A stretch of DNA of 16,372 nucleotides from a candidate division Zixibacteria bacterium SM23_81 (lineage in GTDB: Bacteria; SM23-81). The notes under the pieces are model-generated. The model was not told the DNA's origin, did not search any database, and was given only the letters and a program-made list of their open reading frames with translations. Positions within the stretch are counted from its first letter, which is position 1. Each line of letters opens with the position of its first letter. The stretch covers positions 1-16,372 of the forward strand of contig LJUY01000060.1 of the NCBI GenBank assembly GCA_001304015.1, written 5' to 3'. Shown one piece after another: positions 1 to 6,780 of this stretch. A program made the position numbers and the translations under genes.

Positions 1-1034
1 GGCCCATAGCCGGCCTGTTCCGCTATAATCCACTCCCAGTTCAATGCCCATCTGGTCATATGTCTCGCCGATGGAGGTGCCTGCCGCCTTGGAGCGGTTA
101 TAGGCGGGCAGCAGGGCTACAGTGACAACAGGGGAGAAATACCGTGATAATCCCAGTTTGCCACTGGCCAGCCAATAATCATAGTAGACCTCGTCGGGAT
201 GGTCGTATGCCATCTGCTCCAGCTCACCCCTAAACACCAGACTCAATCCCGATCCCAACTGGTACTCTATATCGCTTTGGCCTGCCAGACTTAAATAGTC
301 CTGTCGTCCCTGCTGTCGAGCCGAGATTCTCCTCTCCAAGCGTGTGTCCAGGCGCAGATGCAAATTCCAGCCCATCAGGCCACTCAAAGTGGATACCAGA
401 GAGTGGTTCACATAATCCATCCCGCTGGAGTCGGGAACATCTCGAATGCATAGTCAAAAACTAGATCCCACATCCAATCCAACTCCGCCTCAAGACTTAC
501 CCTCGACTGGCTGAACCAATAGTCGCGGAAATATGAGGAGTTCTTCTCGTAGTTGACGTAGGACAGCCGCTGCTCGGTCCCCAAGCGGAGGCTGGACCCT
601 AAGGGCCACAATCCATCCACTCTGAATCGGTCCTCTGCGTAACTGCTGCCAAACAGGTCCTCTCCCTGCCACCAGTATTCCTTGAACTCCAGCTGATTCT
701 CCAGCCTGACCTGGGCATCTCGAAAGATGGCGGTGCTCCAGGTGCCGGTGAGGAGATTTTTCACAGACCGGTCGCTGAGGGCAACTTTATTCTGCACGCC
801 CAACCCTTTTTCCGCACCTCCCCCGTAACCGAAGACCATAGAAAAAGTCGTCTCGTCGAACTGGTCCAGTGTATCCTGATCACTGAGCCGGTACCGTTGT
901 CCCACCCAATCAAAAGCCATCCCCACATCCATATTGAAATCGCCGGGCAGCTCGATTCCCCAAACTTGATCTATCGAAAACCCTACGACGAGCACCCAAA
1001 GGGTTAGTTTGACCTTATGGATATATCTCCTCAA
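1..1034 (-). CDS. Outer-membrane beta-barrel protein, C-terminus off the window, with an apparent frameshift
   Basis: The reading frame starts at a TTG (1032-1034), ten bases after a GGAGGAG, and overlaps the end of the upstream lipoprotein gene by 20 bases. The first ~26 residues (basic start, LTLWVLVVGF, then QVWG) form a likely signal peptide. The rest alternates polar and hydrophobic residues, with many Trp/Tyr/Phe and short turns, as in outer-membrane barrels. This frame ends at a TGA at 408-410. The frame shifted by one base from about 441 down to 1 stays open for 147 codons and continues the same barrel-like pattern (DVPDSSGMDYVNHSL..., LHLRLDTRLERR, LSLVFRGELEQM). One missing base in the TTCGAGATG context around 440-446 would restore a single protein of at least ~345 residues, for example reading FE-DVPD. 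A sequencing or assembly error is more likely than a true mutation, but cannot be settled here. I do not recognise the family; it may be a channel or assembly scaffold working with the two upstream products. Confidence 0.7.
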
Positions 1035-1359
1035 CCTGTTGTTTCTCCTCCAGAAGCAGGATGCCTTGCTGAAGCACCTCTATGGCCGTTTCGTATTCCC
1101 CCATCAGGTAGAATTCCTCGGCCACATAGGCCAGCTCCCGGGCCTCTATCAGCTGGGGATCTTTGCCCCACTTCCCCTCAAGTTCCTCGAGCAGGCTGAG
1201 ATAACCTTCTTCCTGTCGATCATAAACCGACTGCCAGGACTCGACGGTGTATCGATGGGAATCCTGCGTGTCTCTCTTCGCGACGGAAGTCTTTGATGCG
1301 CAGCTCAGGCCGAGAAGAAGAAGCAGGGAAAGATGCAACATGAACAGACGCCGCATCAT
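1015..1359 (-). CDS. Small lipoprotein with TPR-like helical hairpin
   Basis: This 114-residue protein begins MMRRLFMLH followed by a Leu-rich stretch and GLSC, so Cys20 is the likely lipidation site. The -3 residue is Gly rather than Leu, which makes the lipobox imperfect. After a polar linker, residues ~67-105 form two amphipathic helices (ELAYVAEEFYLMGEYETAIEVL) with the A-x-x-x-G-x-Y-x-x-A pattern of a tetratricopeptide hairpin. Its start codon overlaps the stop of the upstream repeat-protein gene (ATGA at 1356-1359), and its 3' end overlaps the barrel gene, so all three are almost certainly co-transcribed and translationally coupled. By analogy with other TPR lipoproteins it probably tethers or helps assemble a partner at the inner face of the outer membrane. 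That role is inference from context. Confidence 0.75.
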   Translation of the reverse strand: MMRRLFMLHLSLLLLLGLSCASKTSVAKRDTQDSHRYTVESWQSVYDRQEEGYLSLLEELEGKWGKDPQLIEARELAYVAEEFYLMGEYETAIEVLQQGILLLEEKQQVEEIYP

Positions 1360-2405
1360 CCTGAGGTCTCTCCCACCAGCTCAAGGGCTTTGTCCACCAG
1401 ACGTCTGGCGATCTTAGTCTGAGCCAGAGCAAGTTTATACCGCTGAGTCGCCAGAAGACCTTTGGCCTTGTCCTGATGATTTTCGGCGGACAGGAAAAGT
1501 TGTACGGCCTCCCGATCCTGGCTCTCCATGATGATGGGGCGAACCCCTTCCATGAGTCCATCAGTGGCCCCGATGGTCCTTTTCACTCTCTCTGGATCAA
1601 TAGGTCCCTCCACCATACCTACCGCTCTGACCACAAATTCTCTGGCCTTTAGGGTGAGCTGATGGGCAACCTCGTATTTGCCCTCATCAAAAAATTCTCT
1701 CGCCCTGATCTGGGTCTGTACCCCCCTGTCAAGAAGTGCCCGAGCCTTCTCATGGCCGCTCTCTTCGATCAATGATCGGGCTTTATCAATAAGCCGATCG
1801 CTCCTGTCCAGCTCCCGACCCACCCGCTCTTGTCCCATATCCTCTTGCCGAAGCATGGTGATAATCTCTCGGGCCAGCTTATTGGCGTTCTTCAACAGGT
1901 GAAACGCCTGTTCGATCTGCCCCTCTCTCAAAGCCCCCTGGCCACGCTCAAATTGGCTCAAGGCCGTCTCCAGAAGGGCGGCTGCTCGTGGATTTTGGTT
2001 GACCCGCACCATCTTGGTGGCTATATCCAAGAGCTCGCTGGTGTTCTGAATCTGCCTGACGACAAACCGCCACCGCTCCGCGATCTTGATAGCTTCTTGA
2101 GCCAGCCCCCGGGCCGTCTTAGTGCCACTCAGGGCCAAGCGGTGCTGTCCCCGGTTATGAGCCATCCAGGCTTCCTTCTGGAGATTTTTAGCCTGATCCA
2201 GCAGTTCATGAGCCCTCTTACTGGGACAGCCCTCGTCGATGACCAGACGTTGGGCTTTAAGCAGCAACGCATCGGTCAATTCCAGCTCTCTCCGTGCCTC
2301 TACTCCACCCTGAGCGTTGGCCATTTGAATCCCTAGGCCTATCACCAGGACTGTAATGATAAATCCCAGTGAGAGTTTCATCTCAGTAAGTTTCTTGGTG
2401 CTCAT
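1356..2405 (-). CDS. Exported protein of four ~70-residue alpha-helical repeats
   Basis: I chose the ATG at 2403-2405 because an AGGAGG (2414-2419) lies eight bases before it; a longer reading from 2441 has no such site. The 349-residue product begins with a Sec signal peptide (hydrophobic residues 11-28, cleavage probably after AN-A-Q near 31-32). The remainder is almost entirely helical and consists of four units of about 70 residues at ~39-110, 117-186, 197-266 and 276-345. Each unit has the same order: L-x-x-A/V-x-x-L/M-x-x-x, then a short D/N/E-rich turn, A-x-x-L-L-x-x-A, a helix ending in G-Q/K-Y/H-x-x-A, then a basic A-R/K-x-L/F-x-x-x-A helix. The family is not one I can name; TPR-like or coiled-coil periplasmic scaffolds are the nearest analogues. 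It is the first gene after a sigma54 promoter and is coupled by a 4-base overlap to the lipoprotein gene. Confidence 0.8.
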   Translation of the reverse strand: MSTKKLTEMKLSLGFIITVLVIGLGIQMANAQGGVEARRELELTDALLLKAQRLVIDEGCPSKRAHELLDQAKNLQKEAWMAHNRGQHRLALSGTKTARGLAQEAIKIAERWRFVVRQIQNTSELLDIATKMVRVNQNPRAAALLETALSQFERGQGALREGQIEQAFHLLKNANKLAREIITMLRQEDMGQERVGRELDRSDRLIDKARSLIEESGHEKARALLDRGVQTQIRAREFFDEGKYEVAHQLTLKAREFVVRAVGMVEGPIDPERVKRTIGATDGLMEGVRPIIMESQDREAVQLFLSAENHQDKAKGLLATQRYKLALAQTKIARRLVDKALELVGETSG

Positions 2406-2465
2406 AGTAAAAACCTCCTCTTGAAAATGAAAAATGCGCACCGAAACCCCTCGTCATGCCAGTAT

Positions 2466-2481
2466 TGCAATCTCCGTGCCA
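2466..2481 (-). promoter_or_regulatory. Sigma54 (-24/-12) promoter of the envelope operon
   Basis: On the minus strand the bases read TGGCACGGAGATTGCA, matching every defined position of the sigma54 consensus TGGCACR-N4-TTGCW, including the GG and GC dinucleotides with correct spacing. Placing GC at -13/-12 predicts transcription from about 2455, giving a 50-base leader before the start at 2405. The gene immediately upstream encodes a sigma54-interacting activator, which supports the assignment. Confidence 0.9.
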
Positions 2482-2612
2482 GCTGCGAAGGTGAACAGAG
2501 CGTCTGAGTTGCTGTGCGCTTTACTTCTTTATTTACAATAACTTAAAAACTTACGCGGGAATCACCCTGGGACCTTCTTTGTCCCTTCCGATACACATCT
2601 GTGGACCTGGAG

Positions 2613-2636
2613 GTACAAAAACGTACTTGCGGGTAC
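2613..2636. promoter_or_regulatory. Candidate enhancer: three GTAC motifs at 10-bp spacing
   Basis: GTAC occurs at 2613-2616, 2623-2626 and 2633-2636. Each pair makes a 14-bp GTAC-N6-GTAC dyad, and all three face the same side of the helix. The array lies roughly 160-180 bp upstream of the predicted sigma54 start and just past the stop codon of the response-regulator gene. That is a typical distance for an NtrC-family activator site. Assignment to the adjacent regulator is inference. Confidence 0.5.
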
Positions 2637-2647
2637 ACGCTAGCCCT

Positions 2648-3988
2648 TCAATGACTGGGGGCTTCCCGGAGCCCCAACCTCTCCATCCTGGAATACAAAG
2701 CCCTCCTGGTGATCCCCAAAAGACGAGCTGCCTCAGTCTTGTTACCATCCGTTTGCCGCAGAGCCCTGAGAATTGACTCTCGCTCCAGCTGTTCCAAGTT
2801 AAGTTCACATCGAGCAGAGAGACTTGACGCCTCGGCAGGGGCCAAAAAGGGCAAATGAGCGAGCCCAATCCTATCACGCCCGGCCAAGATGACCGCCCTC
2901 TCGATGACATTCTCCAGTTCTCGGACATTACCAGGCCACATATAGGCCGTCAGCTGATTCAGTACTTTCTCGTCTATATCTCCAAGGCCTCTCCCACGTG
3001 CTTTGAGAAAGTGTTCCACCAGCACGGGGATGTCCTCTGGCCGCTCGCGCAGTGGAGGAACCGTGATGGGAAAAACGCTCAGCCGATAATAGAGATCCTC
3101 TCGAAAACTGCCTTCCCGAATGGCTCCTTCCAGGTTTCTGTTCGTGGCGGCGATGAGCCGGACATCTATGGATATGGTCTCCGTCCCGCCCACGCGGACA
3201 AGCTCTTTCTCCTGAAGCACGCGTAGCAATTTGGCCTGAAGGGAGGGGCTGATGTCTCCCACCTCGTCCAGGAAGAGAGTTCCCCCCTGGGCCAGCTCGA
3301 ACCGACCCAACTTCCTTTTGACGGCTCCTGTAAAAGCACCTTTCTCGTGGCCGAACAGTTCGCTTTCCAGGAGTGTCTCGGTCAAAGCGGCGCAGTTAAC
3401 TACCACCAGCGGCCCAGCAGAGCGGGGACTGCGGCGATGGATGGCCTCAGCCACCAGCTCCTTGCCTGTGCCACTCTCTCCCCGGATGAGAACGGTGACG
3501 TCGCTATGGGCCACCTTGTCGACCATGGACATCACCTGGTGCATCTTGGGATTGTTACCCATCACCATCTCATGTGCAACCCTGCGACTCAAATCTTCCC
3601 TGAGTTGCTGGTTTTCCATGACCAGGCGACGCTTCTCAGTGATTTTCTCCACCAACAGTGCCATTTCCTCGAGGTCGAAAGGTTTGACGATGTAATCATA
3701 AGCCCCTTGTTTCATCGCCGCAATGGCCGTCTGCACAGATGCATAGGCGGTCATCAATACCACCTCCGTCTCGGGGCTGGCCTTTTTGACGGCGCCCAGC
3801 AGCTCCAAACCGTCTACGGGAACCATCTTGAGGTCTGTGATCACGAGATCAAATTCTTGACGATCAATCAATTGTCGAGCCTTGTGGCTGTCTTCGATGG
3901 CGGTGACGTGATGACCTTTCTCCTCTAACATACCCTTCAGGATGACACACATCTTTCTCTCATCATCCACCACCAATATCTTGGCCAT
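2648..3988 (-). CDS. NtrC-family sigma54-dependent response regulator
   Basis: The 446-residue protein has the standard three domains. The receiver domain (1-~120) has the acidic pair D8/D9, phosphoacceptor D52 (ITDLKM), T80 and K102. The AAA+ sigma54-interaction domain (~142-375) has Walker A GESGTGKE at 170-177, the sigma54-contacting GAFTGA loop at 217-222, Walker B GTLFLDEV at 236-243, and the RPEDIPVL and WPGNVRELEN motifs. A Fis-type helix-turn-helix lies at ~412-440 (GNKTEAARLLGITRRALYSRM). All catalytic and sigma54-contact residues are intact, so it should activate transcription when phosphorylated by the kinase encoded 23 bases upstream. The start is an ATG preceded by GGGAG. The only strong sigma54 promoter seen in the window lies just downstream, making the three-gene envelope operon its most likely target. 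Confidence 0.95.
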   Translation of the reverse strand: MAKILVVDDERKMCVILKGMLEEKGHHVTAIEDSHKARQLIDRQEFDLVITDLKMVPVDGLELLGAVKKASPETEVVLMTAYASVQTAIAAMKQGAYDYIVKPFDLEEMALLVEKITEKRRLVMENQQLREDLSRRVAHEMVMGNNPKMHQVMSMVDKVAHSDVTVLIRGESGTGKELVAEAIHRRSPRSAGPLVVVNCAALTETLLESELFGHEKGAFTGAVKRKLGRFELAQGGTLFLDEVGDISPSLQAKLLRVLQEKELVRVGGTETISIDVRLIAATNRNLEGAIREGSFREDLYYRLSVFPITVPPLRERPEDIPVLVEHFLKARGRGLGDIDEKVLNQLTAYMWPGNVRELENVIERAVILAGRDRIGLAHLPFLAPAEASSLSARCELNLEQLERESILRALRQTDGNKTEAARLLGITRRALYSRMERLGLREAPSH

Positions 3989-4011
3989 AATATACTCTCC
4001 CTTGATTCCTA

Positions 4012-5319
4012 TTATATGGGCAAAAATAGGGTGACAGTGGTACCCTCGTTGGGCTGACTACGAACCTGAATCTTGCCATTATGGTCCTCGACGATTTTGG
4101 CCACGATAGCCAAACCCAGACCACTTCCCGTTTGTTTGGTCGTGTAAAAAGGCTCGAAAATCTTAGGCAGCTGCGATTCAGAGATGCCCTGTCCTGTGTC
4201 GCTTAGATCGAGGCGGACTTGTTTTTTCTGACGGCCCAAAGAAATGTCAAGCTCCCCCCCCTCTGGCATGGATTGAACAGCGTTCAGCAGCAAGTTGAGC
4301 AATGCCTGTTTGATTCGGGGGGCATCTAGACGGATGGGAGGCAGGTTTGGGGCTGAGGAAATATGGATTCGTACCCCTTTGTCGGTCAGTTCTCGCTGGG
4401 CCATGGCCACCGATTCCTTTACCAGATCCATCAGATTAACGGGGGACAGCTTAGGGGGTTCTATCCGGGCGAAATTTAAATATCGCGAGACGATCTCGTC
4501 CAAGCGATCCACCTCTTCTGGGAGAAATCCCAGCAGCTCCTCATCAGCCTCTGACATGGTAGGAGATGTGCGCAGGCGGTCTACGGCACCGCGGATGATA
4601 CTGAGGGGATTCCTGATCTCATGAGCCAAGTGGGCTGCCATGCGGCCCAGGTTAGCCAACGCGTCTGCGCGCAGAACAGCCATCTCAGCCCGAGCCACGG
4701 AATAGCTTAACTTGAGAAACAAAATCCCAACGGCAACTAGAAAGACGAGACTCACCCCTCCTATGATCAGCATGGTCCTCTTGAAGCTGTCCAAAACTCG
4801 AAAGTACCTGGCCGATGCCTCCACGCCCAGAATGGCCAGCACCTCACCTTCATCGTCCCTGGCGGGAGCATAAGCGCTTTTGAGAAAGAATCCGTCCACC
4901 GCGTAGAGACGGGAGGCGCTGGGCATACCGGAGGCGGCCAGAGTGACGGCCGCTTGATCTAGGTCAAAAGCTTGATCTCCTGCGCCGTACTTGGTGAGAC
5001 TACTTGTGCTGGCCAGGATCTTTCCCTCTAAATCGAAAATGGTGACGGTCTCCAAGCGGTTGTTCCCTTTAATTTGTTGCAGATAATCCTCTAACAGAAA
5101 CTGGGCGCCTGGTTCTTGAGCAGATTCTACCAGCTCGGGGCTCAACTCAAGAGTTGAGGTCACCGCGATGGCCTCAAGCCTCTGGCCTAACTGCTGATCC
5201 AGGTATCGGGATGCTTGCTCATAGAGCAGCCAGCCCGCCGCGTTGAAGAGCAACACGACGATGAGGAGAAAGAGGGCCAGCAGGATTAGTTGACGCCCCC
5301 GGAATCTAGTCATAACCAT
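4012..5319 (-). CDS. Membrane sensor histidine kinase, cognate to the downstream regulator
   Basis: I place the start at the ATG at 5317-5319, seven bases after GGTGAG (5327-5332). A GTG at 5331 would add four residues but has no ribosome site. The 435-residue protein has an N-terminal membrane helix (~11-33), a periplasmic segment of about 148 residues, and a second helix (~182-204). The cytoplasmic kinase core carries H-box HEIRNP (His233), N-box Asn346, DTGQGI (374-379), an F-box (IFEPFYTTK) and GSGLGL (398-403). The periplasmic part contains two strand patterns (TVTIFDLEGKILAS and GEVLAILGVEAS) that suggest a Cache/PDC-type sensor fold; no ligand can be inferred. There is no HAMP domain I can clearly see. 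It should phosphorylate D52 of the neighbouring regulator, with which it forms an operon. Confidence 0.93.
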   Translation of the reverse strand: MVMTRFRGRQLILLALFLLIVVLLFNAAGWLLYEQASRYLDQQLGQRLEAIAVTSTLELSPELVESAQEPGAQFLLEDYLQQIKGNNRLETVTIFDLEGKILASTSSLTKYGAGDQAFDLDQAAVTLAASGMPSASRLYAVDGFFLKSAYAPARDDEGEVLAILGVEASARYFRVLDSFKRTMLIIGGVSLVFLVAVGILFLKLSYSVARAEMAVLRADALANLGRMAAHLAHEIRNPLSIIRGAVDRLRTSPTMSEADEELLGFLPEEVDRLDEIVSRYLNFARIEPPKLSPVNLMDLVKESVAMAQRELTDKGVRIHISSAPNLPPIRLDAPRIKQALLNLLLNAVQSMPEGGELDISLGRQKKQVRLDLSDTGQGISESQLPKIFEPFYTTKQTGSGLGLAIVAKIVEDHNGKIQVRSQPNEGTTVTLFLPI

Positions 5320-5331
5320 ATGATCTCTCAC

Positions 5332-5798
5332 CGAAGCAAAGGGAATAGTTGCTCAACTGAAGAAGGTCTCTTTATTTCATAATAAGTTAGTATATCTGCC
5401 TGACCTTGTCAATATTTTCCGTTGCCCAGCTTGAGAAGATGGCCAAAATTTGTCAAAAAAGTGCTTGCATTTTGCCTTGGACTTCCGTAGATTTTAATCA
5501 GAAAGAGGGCTCTCCATTTGAAAACCGTTTTACAACGATCTAATGAAGGTAGCCCCCCAAAGTTGAGACTATTCGCCGTGACCCCCTTGGGGTAGCGATG
5601 ACAAAAAACTGAGGGTGGTCGTAAATCCTTTACCGTGTCGTATGAGATGTGTTTTTCAAATAATGAGCCCTCTTTTCTTGCCCGTTTTCCCCTCTTGACC
5701 CCCTTTCCTCTACACTGGGATGAAGATTTAGCAGCTCCTGGAACAGGTTTTTTCCTTCGTCTTAGGGTTCCCATTATTTCGCCCTTCCGGAGAAATGC
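5332..5798. other. Divergent intergenic region, no gene seen
   Basis: This stretch separates the minus-strand kinase operon from the plus-strand ABC transporter gene. Apart from the possible kinase promoter near 5384-5412 and a short perfect hairpin (ACCCC-CTT-GGGGT, 5581-5593), I find no coding region, RNA gene or convincing plus-strand promoter. Long antisense frames here run into the ABC gene and lack protein-like composition. Confidence 0.6.
5384..5412 (-). promoter_or_regulatory. Possible sigma70 promoter for the kinase-regulator operon
   Basis: On the minus strand a perfect TTGACA (5407-5412) is followed after 17 bases by TAACTT (5384-5389), a weak -10. It points toward the kinase start about 65 bases away. 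The -35 and spacing are good, the -10 poor, so this is tentative. Confidence 0.35.
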
Positions 5799-6713
5799 AT
5801 GCAAGCCCTTACACTGAAGAAAGTCCACAAGCGCTTTGCCCAAGTTACCGCTGTAGATTTTCTTTCCCTCCAGGTAGAGGAGGGCTGGATATATGGTTTG
5901 TTGGGGCCCAATGGCGCCGGCAAGACCACGACCATCCGAATGATTCTGAATATCATACAACCTGACCAGGGCCATATCTTTCTGTGGGGCGAAAAAGGAG
6001 CCGCTTTTACGGACCGGGTGGGATACTTGCCAGAGGAACGGGGCTTGTACCGTAAGATGAAGGTTTTGGACCTGCTGGTCTTTTTGGCCTCCATAAAGGG
6101 AATGAGGGCCAGCCAAACTCGGGCGGAAGCCCTTCGCTGGTTGGCGAAATTTGAGTTGGACGCATGGTGTCAGAGGAAGGTAGAGGAGCTGTCCAAAGGC
6201 ATGCAGCAGCAGGTCCAATTCATAGCCTGTGTGCTCCATCACCCGGACTTGGTTATCCTTGACGAGCCCTTCACAGGCCTTGATCCTGTCAACACAAGCC
6301 GACTCAAGGACGTCGTCCTGGAGCTCAACGCCCAGGGTACCACGGTCATCTTATCCACCCACCAGATGGAGCAGGTGGAGAGACTGTGCAGCCACATCTG
6401 CCTCATTAATCGGGGGCAAAAAGTCCTGGACGGCCGCCTTAGCGAGATTAAAAATGAATACGGTCAGAACACCGTCCGGCTGGAGTTTGACGGTCCCAAA
6501 ACCTTCCTGAATACAAGCCCTCTCATCGAGAAGATGGACCTCTATGGCCAATACGTGGAGCTGCGACTGAAGCCGGCCGCCGATCCTCAGGAGCTGCTCA
6601 GGACAGCCGTCCAAAGGACTTTTGTTCGAAAGTTCGAGATCGTCGAACCCAGCCTCAACGACATATTTATCGAAAAGGTGTCACTGGCGGATGGAGACGA
6701 ACGACCGGAGTAA
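5799..6713 (+). CDS. ABC transporter ATP-binding protein (NatA/YhaQ type)
   Basis: The 304-residue protein is a complete ABC ATPase. It has Walker A GPNGAGKT (36-43), a Q-loop region reading YLPEERGLY (77-84) with Glu where many families have Gln, signature LSKGMQQQ (131-138), Walker B LVILDEP (151-157), D-loop GLD (160-162) and switch His188. The PEERGLY segment and the ~80-residue C-terminal extension ending in LNDIFIEKV are typical of the NatA/YhaQ/CcmA-like group, which works with ABC-2 exporters. The start is the ATG after GGAG (5789-5792). Its expected permease partner lies two genes downstream at 8415-9677, with an FAD enzyme between them. The pair probably forms a homodimeric or heterodimeric inner-membrane exporter; the substrate (sodium, drug, lipid or peptide) cannot be told from sequence. 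Confidence 0.92.
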   Translation: MQALTLKKVHKRFAQVTAVDFLSLQVEEGWIYGLLGPNGAGKTTTIRMILNIIQPDQGHIFLWGEKGAAFTDRVGYLPEERGLYRKMKVLDLLVFLASIKGMRASQTRAEALRWLAKFELDAWCQRKVEELSKGMQQQVQFIACVLHHPDLVILDEPFTGLDPVNTSRLKDVVLELNAQGTTVILSTHQMEQVERLCSHICLINRGQKVLDGRLSEIKNEYGQNTVRLEFDGPKTFLNTSPLIEKMDLYGQYVELRLKPAADPQELLRTAVQRTFVRKFEIVEPSLNDIFIEKVSLADGDERPE

Positions 6714-6780
6714 TCGTCAGATCTCTCCATCCCATATCCTCTGTCACCATCGCCCAAGAAGCAATATATAAACTCACAAG

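Noticed and set aside
230-457. 75-codon minus-strand frame near the barrel frameshift
   Set aside because: It is the third frame; the frame running from 441 to 1 continues the barrel pattern, this one does not.
2569-2585. GGGAC-N7-GTCCC hairpin as terminator of the regulator gene
   Set aside because: The stem is only 5 bp and no T-tract follows closely on the minus strand; it may equally be a protein-binding dyad.
5409-6242. 277-codon minus-strand frame
   Set aside because: More than half of it is antisense to the clearly real ABC ATPase gene; it has no motif or ribosome site.
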